NCBI GenBank assembly: GCA_965267335.1
Contig: OZ253953.1
Location: 3,038,001-3,102,000, forward strand
Reading direction: 5' to 3'
Source: G965267335 sp965267335
GTDB lineage: Bacteria; Bacteroidota; Bacteroidia; Cytophagales; JAAEPT01
Length of the DNA: 64,000 bases
Each line of letters opens with the position of its first letter. Positions within the stretch are counted from its first letter, which is position 1. The notes under the pieces are model-generated. The model was not told the DNA's origin. It saw nothing but the letters and a program-made list of their open reading frames with translations, and ran no database searches. Positions 1 through 10,429 of this stretch are shown piece after piece. The position numbers and the translations under genes are program-made.

Positions 1-2
1 GT

Positions 3-3000
3 GTAAATTCAGCAAAGGTTTCTACACTGGATGCATCCGGTAATATCTACGTGGCTGGCAATTATTTGCTCAGCGATATCATATTTGCTCCTGACACTTT
101 GTCAAACACTGGTGTTTATGACGGGTTTCTTGTAAAATATGACTCCAGTGGGGCTTTTATATGGTCGGCTAGCTACGAAACGAATGGGAACTACGTACAA
201 CCTTATGCGATCGATATCGATGGTAACGGAGATGTGGTTCTTGCAGGACTATTCAGGGACGAAATAACTTTTGAAAGTACCACTCTCAACACCGGAATAA
301 CTGGTGAATTCAGCAACTTCACAGCAAAATATGATGCATCAGGTAATTTGCAATGGGCAACTCAATCAACAATTTTTAATACCGATTCCTATATTGTAAC
401 CTATGGTATGGATACAGATAGTTCAGGCAATGTATATTCCGGAGGACTACTACGAGACTCAATACAAATGGGTAATGATACCCTCTACTCCAGTTCAAAA
501 GGCATTTTCTTTTCTAAACATGATGTCAATGGTAATTATGTTAGGGCTCTGGTCAATGACTCCGTATTCTCACAAGTATCCGCACTGACCTTTGACCAAT
601 CAGGTAATTACATTTATGCCACCGGTACTTATCAAGGGGACCTGTCTCTTGGATTGGACACCCTTATCGGGCTCCCGGCAACTACTCAAACTTTCGTAAC
701 AAAACTTGATACGAGCCTCACCCCCATTTGGCTAATTGGCTTTGAAGCCGATTCTGTAATCACCATTAACCATAAAGACAGTCTACTTGTAATCACCGGG
801 AGATCAGAAAATACAGCGACCATTGGAACTGATGTATTTACTGGAACTCCTGGAGAGACTTTTGACTACGTCACAGTACTGGATACTTCGGGAAGCATAA
901 GGTGGAGCAAGCAAATCATAACAAATTCGACCACGGCCAACATCAACAGAAATGAAGCTGCTTTTGATAATGTTGGCAACCTATACGTAACAGGTTCATT
1001 CGGACAAGCAGGTGTAGGAGGGATAAATATCACCGTAGATTCAGAAACAAAGACTTCCGTAGAAGATTATGATGCCTATGTGCTAAAGCTCGACAGCATG
1101 GGTAACGTAGTTTGGCTTCAAACCCTTGGTGACTCAGCACAGGACATTTCCGAAACGATTTCAGTAATTGACTCTAGTAACATTTACATAGCAGGACAAT
1201 ACAGTGATTCACTCTATGTTACGAACATTACTGAAACTAACGATGATGGCGGACGTGATGCCTTTATAGTAGAAATTGATATTTGCCCGGAAGTACAAAG
1301 TAGATTTACTGTAAACGGATCGACTACGCTATGTGAGGGAGAATCCGTAGAACTCATTGCCGAAACAGGAACGAATTACCAGTATCAGTGGCAAAAAGAT
1401 AGCATTGACATTACAGGGGCAACAGCCAGCACCTATTTTGCTTCTGACTCCGCTGAATACAGACTGATAATAACAGACCCAGTCGAAGGATGCACAAAGA
1501 CCAGCTACCCTGAATTCATCACGGTAAACCCTTTACCAGATGTTGAAATATCCTTAACAGATACACTGATTTGTGATGATGAGTTCTCAACTATATCTGT
1601 TTACTACAGTCCAAATTACCAATATGAATGGTATGAAGATGGTGTTTTCATTCAGGATAGTCTCTCCAACTACACAACTATGACGAGTGGTGATTATTAT
1701 GTAATCATGACAAATAGCTATGATTGTACGGATAGCACGGACACGGTTTCAGTAACTGTCATGAGCTACCCTGATGCCAATATTACTCCGGGTGGAGCAA
1801 CAACGTTTTGTGATGGTGATTCAGTAGAGTTAGTCGCAAACACAGGTTCCGGTTGGAACTACCAATGGTACAGAGACGGAGCGGCTCTGACTGGTGATAC
1901 TTCTAGCTCTATATATGCCCTCACGCAAGGTGAATACACTATATTAGTTTCTAACGAGGCTGAATGCGACTCCATTTCTGACCTTGTTGATGTAGTAACG
2001 GTGACCGCCCCTAGTGCCCAAATTGATTCAAGTGGTAACCTGACGCTATGCGATGGCGAAACAGTAAACCTAATTTCAAGTACCGCACTGGGACAGTCTT
2101 ATCAATGGCAATTAAACTCCACTGATCTTCCCAACGATACGCTTTCAACCCTGGAGGTAGCGACAGCAGGTGATTACAACGTAGTTATTACAAACTCAAA
2201 TAATTGTTCAACAACATCAAACATACTATCGGTGACGGTAAATCCGAACCCCAGCGCCAGTATTACCCCAAGCGGTTCACTCACGATATGCAATGGTGAT
2301 TCCGTTCAACTCAATGCAACCGTAGGTGCAGGTTTATCCTACGTTTGGCAGCTTAATGGAAGTGCTATTTCAGGAGAGAACAGCTCTTCATTATATGCAA
2401 AAAACACCGGATTTTACTCTACATTGATTACAAACTCCTTTGACTGTACCGACCTCAGTGAAACTGAAACTGTCACTGTGAATGGCAACCCCACAGCGAC
2501 TATAACAGCAGAAGGAGCCACAGACCTTTGTATCGGGGATTCTGTGGAGCTTACAGCAAATCAAGGCTCTGGTTTAAGCTATCAATGGAAAGAAGACGGA
2601 GTAGACATTACGGGAGCGACCTTCGATTCTTTAGTGGTTAATACATCAGCTACTTATTCGGTTGAAGTCACTAATTCATCAAACTGTTCCTCTACTTCTA
2701 ATGACATTACTATCAACATTATCAGTGATCCGGTAGCGACAATTACGCCTGATGGCAGCACAACATTCTGTGATGGTGACTCGGTAACCCTAAATGGCAA
2801 CACTGGTTCCGGGTTCACTTATACATGGTTTAGAAATGGGTTTACTATGAGCAATACCGACTCTTCTATTACTGTAAAGACCTCGGGAACGTATGAAGTT
2901 GAGGTGACAGTAAATAATAGTTGTTCTACCTTATCAGGGTCTGTATCTACTACTGTTTTGAGCAATGAGCAGCCAACAATTATTCAAAATGGAGTTACTG

Positions 3001-3821
3001 TTTCCACTGAAAATTATACTTCATATCAATGGTTTCTTGATGGAGTTGCAATAAGTGGAGCCACAGACCAGTTACACCTTGCTGTAGAAAGCGGTGATTA
3101 TCATGTCGAGACAGTCAATAGCTTGGGTTGTCCTAATGCATCAGAAACGATCACAGTATGTGTCCCGCACCCGGAAATTTCGGCCAATGGCACCTATATT
3201 ACATCCACAGCCGGTAGTTCTTATGAATGGTATCTGGATGATATTGCGGTACCTAATTCAAACCAACAATCCTTATTGGCACAAACCAGCGGAACCTATA
3301 AAGTACTTGTAACAGATAATGAGGGATGTACTTCGTTCTCTGAAACTCTTGTCGTCTGCGTACCCGCACCTACAATCACTCAAGTGGATGATGATGTTCT
3401 TCAGGCATCGATTGGAACAAATTATCAATGGTTTCTTGATGGTGACACAATTCATGGTGCAACCAATATGGTACATCAAGTTGATTATACAGGAAGTTAC
3501 ACTGTCGGGGTAACTAATGATGGGTGCACTTCCATATCGGAACCAATTGGCGTAGTTTTAGCTCTTGATAGCGAGTTCTCAGACCAATTCAAAGTATTCC
3601 CTAACCCGGTAGAATCAACCTTAAAAATTGAAATGCTTCACTTCACTTCAGGTGAATTATTTATCGAACTTATTAATGTATCCGGTCTTCGGTTAAACCT
3701 AGAAATTCTTCAGATTGAACAGACCTACGAGATTAATTTAGGTCATATACCAAATGGAATCTATCTACTGGAAATCAGTACAGATCAAGGTAAATATCAG
3801 AAAGTAATCAGTAAGATTTGA
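3..3821 (+). CDS. T9SS-exported beta-propeller / Ig-repeat surface protein (5' end outside window)
   Basis: The reading frame is already open at the left edge, so the N-terminus is missing; 1272 codons are visible. The first ~420 residues are SBBP-type beta-propeller repeats with recurring DxxGNxYxxG motifs (for example DASGNIYVAG). From about position 1310 follow a series of Ig/PKD-like repeats, each with a CxGxSVxL strand, a YQW strand and a TNSxxC strand. Units starting at 1770, 2010, 2250, 2490 and 2730 are spaced 240 bp. The last ~75 residues (VFPNPVESTLKIE, GIYLLEI) form a type A T9SS sorting domain. Family knowledge: such proteins cross the outer membrane by the T9SS and are anchored or released. 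Inference: a large adhesin or matrix protein; no ligand can be named. Confidence 0.85.
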   Translation, partial: VNSAKVSTLDASGNIYVAGNYLLSDIIFAPDTLSNTGVYDGFLVKYDSSGAFIWSASYETNGNYVQPYAIDIDGNGDVVLAGLFRDEITFESTTLNTGITGEFSNFTAKYDASGNLQWATQSTIFNTDSYIVTYGMDTDSSGNVYSGGLLRDSIQMGNDTLYSSSKGIFFSKHDVNGNYVRALVNDSVFSQVSALTFDQSGNYIYATGTYQGDLSLGLDTLIGLPATTQTFVTKLDTSLTPIWLIGFEADSVITINHKDSLLVITGRSENTATIGTDVFTGTPGETFDYVTVLDTSGSIRWSKQIITNSTTANINRNEAAFDNVGNLYVTGSFGQAGVGGINITVDSETKTSVEDYDAYVLKLDSMGNVVWLQTLGDSAQDISETISVIDSSNIYIAGQYSDSLYVTNITETNDDGGRDAFIVEIDICPEVQSRFTVNGSTTLCEGESVELIAETGTNYQYQWQKDSIDITGATASTYFASDSAEYRLIITDPVEGCTKTSYPEFITVNPLPDVEISLTDTLICDDEFSTISVYYSPNYQYEWYEDGVFIQDSLSNYTTMTSGDYYVIMTNSYDCTDSTDTVSVTVMSYPDANITPGGATTFCDGDSVELVANTGSGWNYQWYRDGAALTGDTSSSIYALTQGEYTILVSNEAECDSISDLVDVVTVTAPSAQIDSSGNLTLCDGETVNLISSTALGQSYQWQLNSTDLPNDTLSTLEVATAGDYNVVITNSNNCSTTSNILSVTVNPNPSASITPSGSLTICNGDSVQLNATVGAGLSYVWQLNGSAISGENSSSLYAKNTGFYSTLITNSFDCTDLSETETVTVNGNPTATITAEGATDLCIGDSVELTANQGSGLSYQWKEDGVDITGATFDSLVVNTSATYSVEVTNSSNCSSTSNDITINIISDPVATITPDGSTTFCDGDSVTLNGNTGSGFTYTWFRNGFTMSNTDSSITVKTSGTYEVEVTVNNSCSTLSGSVSTTVLSNEQPTIIQNGVTVSTENYTSYQWFLDGVAISGATDQLHLAVESGDYHVETVNSLGCPNASETITVCVPHPEISANGTYITSTAGSSYEWYLDDIAVPNSNQQSLLAQTSGTYKVLVTDNEGCTSFSETLVVCVPAPTITQVDDDVLQASIGTNYQWFLDGDTIHGATNMVHQVDYTGSYTVGVTNDGCTSISEPIGVVLALDSEFSDQFKVFPNPVESTLKIEMLHFTSGELFIELINVSGLRLNLEILQIEQTYEINLGHIPNGIYLLEISTDQGKYQKVISKI

Positions 3822-3823
3822 TC

Positions 3824-4885
3824 TTATCTATTCGGGATTACCACATCGGATAATTCAGGCAAAACAACTTTAAATGTAGAACCTACCTTTTCCTCGCTTT
3901 CGACCTTTATTGTTCCTCCTATTTTATCAAGGCCCGTTTTGACGATATATAACCCGAGACCTGTTCCCTTAATTTCAGAAATTCCCCGGTAAAACATTTT
4001 AAAAATATTCTTTTGTACAGCCTCAGGCATACCTATACCGTTATCCTTTATTTCCAGGTAGGATACTTTATCTTCCAGCTTAACCGAGATATCAATCTTT
4101 GGTTTATTGTTGGAATAACGCCCATATTTAACGGCATTCTGAATAATATTCGCCAGTATTGATTTCAAAATAGTTCGGTCTGTTCTGAAAGTGTCATACT
4201 GTTCAACATTGACATTAATTTCATTTTCAGGGTACTTCTCATACCGGCTAAACCCATTGAGTATTTCTCTGATCATGAACTCAAAATCCACATCTACAGG
4301 CTTAACCTGCGCCTCACCTATTTTCTTGAATTCAATTAACTCGCTTAACGTAACATCCAAATGCTGAACGGAGTCATCAATCAAATCAATATACTGAGAC
4401 ACAGCTTGGTTATCTTCATGCTCTTTTTTGATGAGGTCAATCAGCCCTTTAATAGAAACCAATGGCCCCTTTAAATCGTGTGAAGCCTTATACACAAAGA
4501 AGTTCTGCTCTTCACGGTGCTGGTAAATGCGAAAAGCACTGTTTATTGCATATATTAATTCTTCTTCTTTCCATGGTTTGGAAATATACCTGAACACTTG
4601 CCCTTTATTGATTGCGTCTACCACCGCTTCAATATCCGAATAGCCCGTCACTAAAATTCGAATAGGATCAGGGTACTTTGCTATCACTTGTTCAAGAAAC
4701 TGAACACCAGTAGTACCAGGCATCCGTTGATCGGTAAGTAATACATGAATTTGTTCTTCATCCAGGACCTTCATCCCTTCCGAAGCAGAACTGGCCGTAA
4801 AAATCTGAAAATGCTTTCTAAAAGAGGCTTTAAAAGAAATTAGATTGTTTGGCTCATCGTCAATAAATAATACATTAGGTCTCAC
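3824..4885 (-). CDS. Hybrid receiver-histidine kinase (REC-HisKA-HATPase)
   Basis: A 353-residue soluble protein. Residues 1-120 are a receiver domain with acidic pocket D9/D10, phospho-acceptor D52 (LLTDQRMPG), T80 and K103 (KPW). Residues 125-350 are a kinase core: H136 in SHDLKGPL, N box around N246-N250, G1 DNGIGM (281-286) and G2 GTGLGL (307-312). There is no membrane segment and no DNA-binding domain. It is the last gene of the minus-strand operon starting at 10123, 27 bp after the 7TMR-DISM kinase gene. Inference: its receiver takes phosphate from that kinase and the protein relays it onward. Both halves resemble the separate plus-strand pair at 10430 and 10935, as though the same module occurs in fused and split form. 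Confidence 0.88.
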   Translation of the reverse strand: MRPNVLFIDDEPNNLISFKASFRKHFQIFTASSASEGMKVLDEEQIHVLLTDQRMPGTTGVQFLEQVIAKYPDPIRILVTGYSDIEAVVDAINKGQVFRYISKPWKEEELIYAINSAFRIYQHREEQNFFVYKASHDLKGPLVSIKGLIDLIKKEHEDNQAVSQYIDLIDDSVQHLDVTLSELIEFKKIGEAQVKPVDVDFEFMIREILNGFSRYEKYPENEINVNVEQYDTFRTDRTILKSILANIIQNAVKYGRYSNNKPKIDISVKLEDKVSYLEIKDNGIGMPEAVQKNIFKMFYRGISEIKGTGLGLYIVKTGLDKIGGTIKVESEEKVGSTFKVVLPELSDVVIPNR

Positions 4886-4912
4886 TTTTTAAGTATTTAA
4901 GGTTCCTTCCAA

Positions 4913-7087
4913 TTATACTGTAGCTGTTTTTCGCTCTTTCGGGATTTTGATCACAAAAGTAGTTCCTTCACCCAGGGTTGATTCTACTTGAATTTGCCCA
5001 TTATGACTTTCAATAATGCTAAACGCGATAGATAGCCCTAACCCTGTTCCCTGTCCAACGTCCTTCGTTGTAAAAAACGGATCGAAAATCTTGTTTTTCG
5101 TGACCTCATCCATTCCTTTACCATTATCACTTATCTTGATGCAAATATCATCCCCTTCAACAGCAGTCTTTATTTTTAACATACGGTCACGACCGGAATT
5201 AGGATTCATTTCTGTTGCATGAATTGCATTATTCACGATATTCATCACCAGCTGATTGAGCTTACCCGGATAGCATTCAATTTCCGGTAAATTGCCTAGT
5301 TCCTTCTCAACAACAATTTTTTCATTGTTAAGAACACTGTTTAGAACAATAAGCGTAGATTCGATTCCTTCATTTATGCTGGCCTTTTTCAGCTCACTTT
5401 CATCCAACCTGGAGAAATTGCGTAGCCCCTTAATAATCTCAGAAGTCCTTGCAGCACCTTCATCGATTCCTTTGAGAAGCATATCCATCTCTTCTACTAA
5501 AAAATCCATATCCAATTCCTTCTTAAGCTTTTCAATTTCCTGAAGTTTCTCTGTACTTATTCCATCAGGAGTAATCTCTCCGTACTTGTTAAGCACTAAC
5601 ACGAGGTCTTCTATATCCCTTTTCAAAGGGGTTACATTACTTGTTACAAAATTTATTGGATTGTTTATTTCATGAGCTATACCAGCAGTCAATTGACCCA
5701 ATGAAGCCATTTTCTCTGCATCAACAAGCTGTGACTGGGTACTTTTCAGATTATCCAGTGTTACATTCAATTCCTCGTTACTCTGCTCCAACTCAGCCGT
5801 TCGCTCCCTAACTTTTGACTCCAAGATGATATTCTGTTCCTTGATAATTCTTTCATTTTCACGAAGTGCTTCTAACGCCTGGGCTTGAGATTGTTCTTTT
5901 TCTCTTTTTAGAATATTAATTCGGTCTGCAAGTGCGAAAGATAATAGTAATGTTTCGATTGCAGAACCTACTGGCATTGTATATACAGTAATATTATTAT
6001 ATGGCAATATTCCCATATTTTTCATTGCGTGAAGAAATACACCAATAAGAAAAATTGCCCAGGCCACAGAGAAGAACCTTGCCGGTTTATATCCCTTCCT
6101 AGCTACCACTATACCTACATATAACATAAATAGTGATAAAGGTGTTACTACCATCAAAATTGCATTCCATGCGATTGACAGATGACCTAGGAATGTAAGA
6201 ATAGTGATGATTCCATATACCGGAAATGACAGCTTAAGTACTGTGTCCAATTTTTTAGCATGGACCTTAGTTATTAAGAAAACTCTAAGAAACTGAACTG
6301 AGCTCACGCCAACAGCAATACTCAGTAGATGAATACTTTGAGCTTCGAAGCCTGGGCTTGATGGCCACACATATTTAAATGGAAAACCATGAAATTCTAA
6401 CTGAGTTAGAAGGACAAATAGAATGTAAAATACATAGTAGATGTAGCTGTTATCCCTAACTGTGAAATAAACGAATAGATTATACAAAATCATCGCTAGC
6501 ATTATTCCAGCATATGTTCCTATAAAGAAATGAATATTGGTAGCATCTTCAAACAGCGTTTTATTAGTTTCTAAGTAGATTGGAAGTTCAATCTGGTCAT
6601 AACTATTAATACAGAGATAATACTCCCCAGTTTCTCCCCCACTTAGTTCCAGATCAATGACGTAAACGGGTGTCTTGTACTCCCTATCATCAAAAGCCTT
6701 GACCTGCCCAAAATTTCTGTCCCACACTTTCTCTCCATTAACAACTTTGTAACATTTGACATCATCCGTTAACGGAGCATCAAAAACTGCAAATAATGTA
6801 TTTTCATCGGAAAGATTTTTTACTCGAAAACGGACCCAAACATTTGCTTTGGAAAATTGAAGGTTGGGTACTGGATTTTTTCCTTGTGTGAATTCCTGTG
6901 CAACTACTCCTGATAGTTCCAGTTCTTTACTTTCATCAACATAAATCCCTAGAAAATTACCAATCAACTCCCCTTGCCTACCAGGTTCATATATGTATGT
7001 TGGTAACTTATCTGCTGTAACCTCAGAAATACTTGTTAACACAAATAACAAACAAAAGATAATTCTTTGATGTGATTTGATATTCAT
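4913..7087 (-). CDS. 7TMR-DISM membrane sensor histidine kinase
   Basis: A 724-residue sensor kinase. A signal peptide (1-25) leads to an extracytoplasmic 7TMR-DISMED2-like beta domain (about 35-170), then seven hydrophobic helices (about 185-390), a coiled coil (about 395-465), HisKA with H472 in GIAHEINNP, and HATPase_c with NxxxNA (616-621), DNGKGM, DPFFTTK and GQGTGLGL. Family knowledge: 7TMR-DISM proteins are thought to sense extracellular ligands, often carbohydrates or small molecules. The gene overlaps the preceding GNAT gene by 4 bp, so the two are translationally coupled. Inference: it detects something made or modified by the two upstream enzymes and signals to the REC-kinase encoded next. 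Confidence 0.88.
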   Translation of the reverse strand: MNIKSHQRIIFCLLFVLTSISEVTADKLPTYIYEPGRQGELIGNFLGIYVDESKELELSGVVAQEFTQGKNPVPNLQFSKANVWVRFRVKNLSDENTLFAVFDAPLTDDVKCYKVVNGEKVWDRNFGQVKAFDDREYKTPVYVIDLELSGGETGEYYLCINSYDQIELPIYLETNKTLFEDATNIHFFIGTYAGIMLAMILYNLFVYFTVRDNSYIYYVFYILFVLLTQLEFHGFPFKYVWPSSPGFEAQSIHLLSIAVGVSSVQFLRVFLITKVHAKKLDTVLKLSFPVYGIITILTFLGHLSIAWNAILMVVTPLSLFMLYVGIVVARKGYKPARFFSVAWAIFLIGVFLHAMKNMGILPYNNITVYTMPVGSAIETLLLSFALADRINILKREKEQSQAQALEALRENERIIKEQNIILESKVRERTAELEQSNEELNVTLDNLKSTQSQLVDAEKMASLGQLTAGIAHEINNPINFVTSNVTPLKRDIEDLVLVLNKYGEITPDGISTEKLQEIEKLKKELDMDFLVEEMDMLLKGIDEGAARTSEIIKGLRNFSRLDESELKKASINEGIESTLIVLNSVLNNEKIVVEKELGNLPEIECYPGKLNQLVMNIVNNAIHATEMNPNSGRDRMLKIKTAVEGDDICIKISDNGKGMDEVTKNKIFDPFFTTKDVGQGTGLGLSIAFSIIESHNGQIQVESTLGEGTTFVIKIPKERKTATV

Positions 7088-7806
7088 TTTACCTTGTTTA
7101 AAGAAAGCTCAGTAATCGACTTTAACTTGAGGTTGTATTCTACCTCTAATTCGGAATCATAACTCATTTCGACACGATTAATAATTGGGGTTTTCTGCAA
7201 CCCCTGCATCATTTTTCTATCATATTCTTGTGCTGAATCCAAGCTCAACGCGTTCAAAATCCCAACTACCCTTGCTATGTTGTCCTTATTCGGATATAAG
7301 AACTCTCCCATATTACCCAATCTCTTATCAACAATAAATCCTACTCTCCTAAACATTGGTAGTGAATACCCTCCACAAATACCAATCAAAGATTGAATCT
7401 TCAATTGCTTTACGATTGAAATACCAGCTCTTGTTAAAATCAAACTAACTCCCTGTCCTTTTACTTTTCTACTATTCCAAAGTCCACACAATTCTCCAAC
7501 ACCACCGTGGACCCTAAGTTCTTCAACCAAAGAGTACACATTCTCGTCCATATACCCAATAGCCGACTCCACAGGTAATTCCAATGCTTCATCCCTAACC
7601 TGGACTCTGATTCCTCCAACCATTTCGCCATCCTCATCCTTTGCTACTACGCAATAAGTGTTAGAGTGTTGGGCCCATTTAGCATTATTTGAGGTAATAT
7701 TTGTTATACCATAGTCCAGCAGAACCTTTATATGCCCGTCCATGTATTCTTTACACAATCCTGGTTCATCAATAGCTCGATATGCTTTAAGCTGGATTTT
7801 TAGCAT
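7084..7806 (-). CDS. GNAT-fold acyltransferase-like protein
   Basis: A 240-residue protein with a GNAT-like core: beta strands around VVAKDEDGEMVGGIRV, an acyl-CoA-loop-like segment (RKVKGQGVSLIL) and a late strand/helix (MFRRVGFIVD). It has no signal peptide or membrane segment. Length and layout also recall N-acyl-amino-acid or LuxI-type autoinducer synthases, but I cannot align it to them, so that is only a possibility. It starts 1 bp after the stop of the E1-like/nitroreductase gene and overlaps the sensor kinase gene by 4 bp. Inference: it N-acylates or aminoacylates a small molecule, or a product of the upstream enzyme. The substrate is unknown. Confidence 0.65.
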   Translation of the reverse strand: MLKIQLKAYRAIDEPGLCKEYMDGHIKVLLDYGITNITSNNAKWAQHSNTYCVVAKDEDGEMVGGIRVQVRDEALELPVESAIGYMDENVYSLVEELRVHGGVGELCGLWNSRKVKGQGVSLILTRAGISIVKQLKIQSLIGICGGYSLPMFRRVGFIVDKRLGNMGEFLYPNKDNIARVVGILNALSLDSAQEYDRKMMQGLQKTPIINRVEMSYDSELEVEYNLKLKSITELSLNKVK

Positions 7807-7807
7807 T

Positions 7808-10123
7808 TTATACTACAATTAGCACATCATCTAAACTATATCTTAGAGACTTGTACTTTGGAGAATCTCCATTAAAAAATCTAATGAGCAGAGCCCTTCC
7901 AACATCATGATTTATTGAGAATAACTCTACGAACTCTGATAGAAGATCAGCCGTTTCTGTGGCGAACTTTTCTTCCAGGACTTTGTTTTCAGAGTGTTGG
8001 AATGTATTGAAAATTAATGTTGAAAGAGAGGCCGGGTGAGTTGCCACACCAAGCTCAGTTGCCTTTAACCATCCTCTTTCCAGAGCTCTTCCAGCTTGAA
8101 AAAAGTTGTAAGGTGAAAAGGAAGGCATGACCAATAACCCTACAGCTGAAGCATTTTTGATCCACTTCCTTTGAATTTTCTTATACGCACTTCCTAAATC
8201 CCATTCGGCCAGTTTAGAAACCACCCCCCAATCCTTGCTTACATAAAAGCCAGCAAACTCGGTAGGAGTTAAATCCATAGTTTCCATGAAACTAATACCA
8301 TTTCTCGTGCTTAGAGCATCTTCAATTGTCCATCGAGCTTCACCTCTAAAATCATTATGACCTCCCTTGCTCAGATAACGGACTCTATCCATAGAAGCGG
8401 TGAGTTCTGCTACCTTGTTAAGCTTGTCCTTATCATTAATAATAAGTAAATCCGCACCTTCAATTTGTTTAACCGAACTTCTGATTACCTCCAAATCTTC
8501 TACCTTTAATTCATCATAGGATTCTATATTTCGGTTTGTTATTCTTTTCTCAATATGGGTAGCTAAATTGATGTCAATTCCAGGCAAAACATTCTGGGGA
8601 AGCTTAGAACCGTTTGAGTAAAAACTAAAGTAAGCAATCAGTACAGAATCTTCAGAAATTTCAGGTAAATCCATCACTACTTCCAACCCACGGTATTGTG
8701 CCGATAAAATCAAATTTTCAGCGGCAGCTCCAAGCCCCATTAGCATTGTAGTCTTCTTACAATCTAACAAGTCTGGCCTGAAGGTATCATCTAAAAAAAG
8801 AAAAAGCCTCTTTTTGAAATATATCCATTTCCATGACTGTGAATTAGCTCCTGTAGGTGCGAGACAAGCTAGTCGCACCAGTTCCTTTACAGTCTCATTT
8901 GGTAAACAATAAACCTCAGGGTCATCAGAAAGACCAAGTTTCTCTATCTCATCAAGCATCTCTTCCTGTGTAATTGACGGCTTTAAGTTGAATGGCTCTG
9001 GCTCTTCCTGTTTAGAATCCTTATTCTTGATGATATCCTCAACATCCACCCAGTATCGACCTGAGTCTGTAAACTGACCAAGCAACACCCTCCGACAAAC
9101 ATCTGTCGTAACACCTCCTCCGAGAGTTACTGCTGAAGCAAGTTGTGGCCATGTCGTTATACTTTGTTCAATTTCAAGCATCGAAGCCCTCAGCCTTTCT
9201 GAGGAAGTATCCATTCCCACCATTGGCAAAAGGTATGGCACTTTCTCTTCATTGGTTTTGGCTTGCTTAACTTTCGTTAGGTCAAGGTGATCAATCAAAC
9301 CATGCAGAATGGGTCTATTCGGCTCTAGATCAAACCGCTCAATATCAATAGTTCCTCTATCACTCGCTTCCATCATCACAGGTATATTGTATTCCCTAGC
9401 CTTATGTCTACTATGAATTTTCATAAAAAGACCGTCACATTCATCTATTAAAACATCCAACTTCTCATTTCCTAAAAGAAATTCATCTATATTCTGCTCA
9501 GTAAGTCCATCCGTGAAGCATTTAACGCTAATAAAAGGATCTATTTCAGATATTTCTCTTGCTACGGCCACACATTTGTTAATATTCAAATTATGTACTC
9601 CTGTTCTAATTCGATTTAAATTCGTGAGTTCTAAGTTGTCGAAATCGGCTAACCTTATTTCACCCGCAATTCGCTCCATAGCGATAGTCACTGCAACAGA
9701 TTGTCCCACAGATAACCCAACGACCCCAACTTTTTTGCCCTCTAGAATGGATTTCTCCTTTGGAGTGATTTTATAGCAATTTCTATTTGTGCGAACAAAC
9801 ACGAACTCCTCTTTTGGCAATAGTCTTACCACCCTATGACTCCAAGGATAATACACCCAAACTCCATATTCATCACCTCCATTCTCCTCCAGAAATCGAT
9901 TTGCCGCATCCTTCAAACTTTTATCAGTAAATTTTTCTTTAGGATTCCGACTTTTAATATACTCTTCTAACTGCCCCAAAATTGTGTCGTATATGAAGAG
10001 CTGCTTTGATTGAACTATCTCATTCAGCTTAACCATATCATCCTTATTACTTGAATGATATAAAACAGGTATATGCGTTTCTTGGTTGGGAGTTAAGCTG
10101 CTCCGCTTGATGAATTCATTCAT
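7808..10123 (-). CDS. E1-like (ThiF/MoeB) adenylyltransferase fused to nitroreductase, Rv1355c-type
   Basis: A 771-residue two-domain enzyme. Residues about 128-350 are an E1/ThiF Rossmann domain: nucleotide loop GVVGLSVGQS, then D160 and the LTNLNR motif typical of E1-like proteins. The CxxC zinc pairs of MoeB/ThiF are absent. Residues about 405-760 are a nitroreductase-like flavin domain (LAPTGANSQSW; late AGRALERGWLKATELG). This architecture is that of mycobacterial Rv1355c (historically MoeY). First gene of the minus-strand operon, divergent from the REC gene at 10430. Family knowledge: E1 domains adenylate carboxylates; nitroreductase-fold enzymes do FMN redox chemistry, including azoline oxidation in peptide natural products. 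Inference: synthesis or modification of a small carboxylate or peptide, probably a signal. Confidence 0.8.
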   Translation of the reverse strand: MNEFIKRSSLTPNQETHIPVLYHSSNKDDMVKLNEIVQSKQLFIYDTILGQLEEYIKSRNPKEKFTDKSLKDAANRFLEENGGDEYGVWVYYPWSHRVVRLLPKEEFVFVRTNRNCYKITPKEKSILEGKKVGVVGLSVGQSVAVTIAMERIAGEIRLADFDNLELTNLNRIRTGVHNLNINKCVAVAREISEIDPFISVKCFTDGLTEQNIDEFLLGNEKLDVLIDECDGLFMKIHSRHKAREYNIPVMMEASDRGTIDIERFDLEPNRPILHGLIDHLDLTKVKQAKTNEEKVPYLLPMVGMDTSSERLRASMLEIEQSITTWPQLASAVTLGGGVTTDVCRRVLLGQFTDSGRYWVDVEDIIKNKDSKQEEPEPFNLKPSITQEEMLDEIEKLGLSDDPEVYCLPNETVKELVRLACLAPTGANSQSWKWIYFKKRLFLFLDDTFRPDLLDCKKTTMLMGLGAAAENLILSAQYRGLEVVMDLPEISEDSVLIAYFSFYSNGSKLPQNVLPGIDINLATHIEKRITNRNIESYDELKVEDLEVIRSSVKQIEGADLLIINDKDKLNKVAELTASMDRVRYLSKGGHNDFRGEARWTIEDALSTRNGISFMETMDLTPTEFAGFYVSKDWGVVSKLAEWDLGSAYKKIQRKWIKNASAVGLLVMPSFSPYNFFQAGRALERGWLKATELGVATHPASLSTLIFNTFQHSENKVLEEKFATETADLLSEFVELFSINHDVGRALLIRFFNGDSPKYKSLRYSLDDVLIVV

Positions 10124-10429
10124 TTTCTAGTCAAATATTACACCAAACACCATTCCAGTTATTTTTCAAAATGAGCCCACGTTGTATACTCACAGAAACA
10201 AAATCACAGCAAATAAATCATGCTATTATCCTTCCTATATTTGATGCTAGAATTAGATTTTAAGCAGAAAATTAAAACTAGCATTAAGTTTAATGCGACC
10301 GGCTTCACACAATTAACAGATTTTTTTTTGTGCGGCCAACTCAAAGCACCTTAATTCCGTAATCAAAGGACAAGCAAATTTGCATAAATTTTGTTTTTGT
10401 TGAAAAAATAAAAAAAACATACATACAAC
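10124..10429. other. Divergent intergenic region of the signalling island
   Basis: A 306-bp AT-rich region between the minus-strand enzyme-kinase operon and the plus-strand REC-kinase pair, so it must hold both promoters. It contains a T9 run near 10321 and a short palindrome GCAAATTTGC shortly before 10400 followed by a TAAATTTTG stretch that resembles an imperfect -7 box for the plus-strand genes. No gene, no strong terminator and none of the 11-bp boxes seen in the glucan region. Confidence 0.5.
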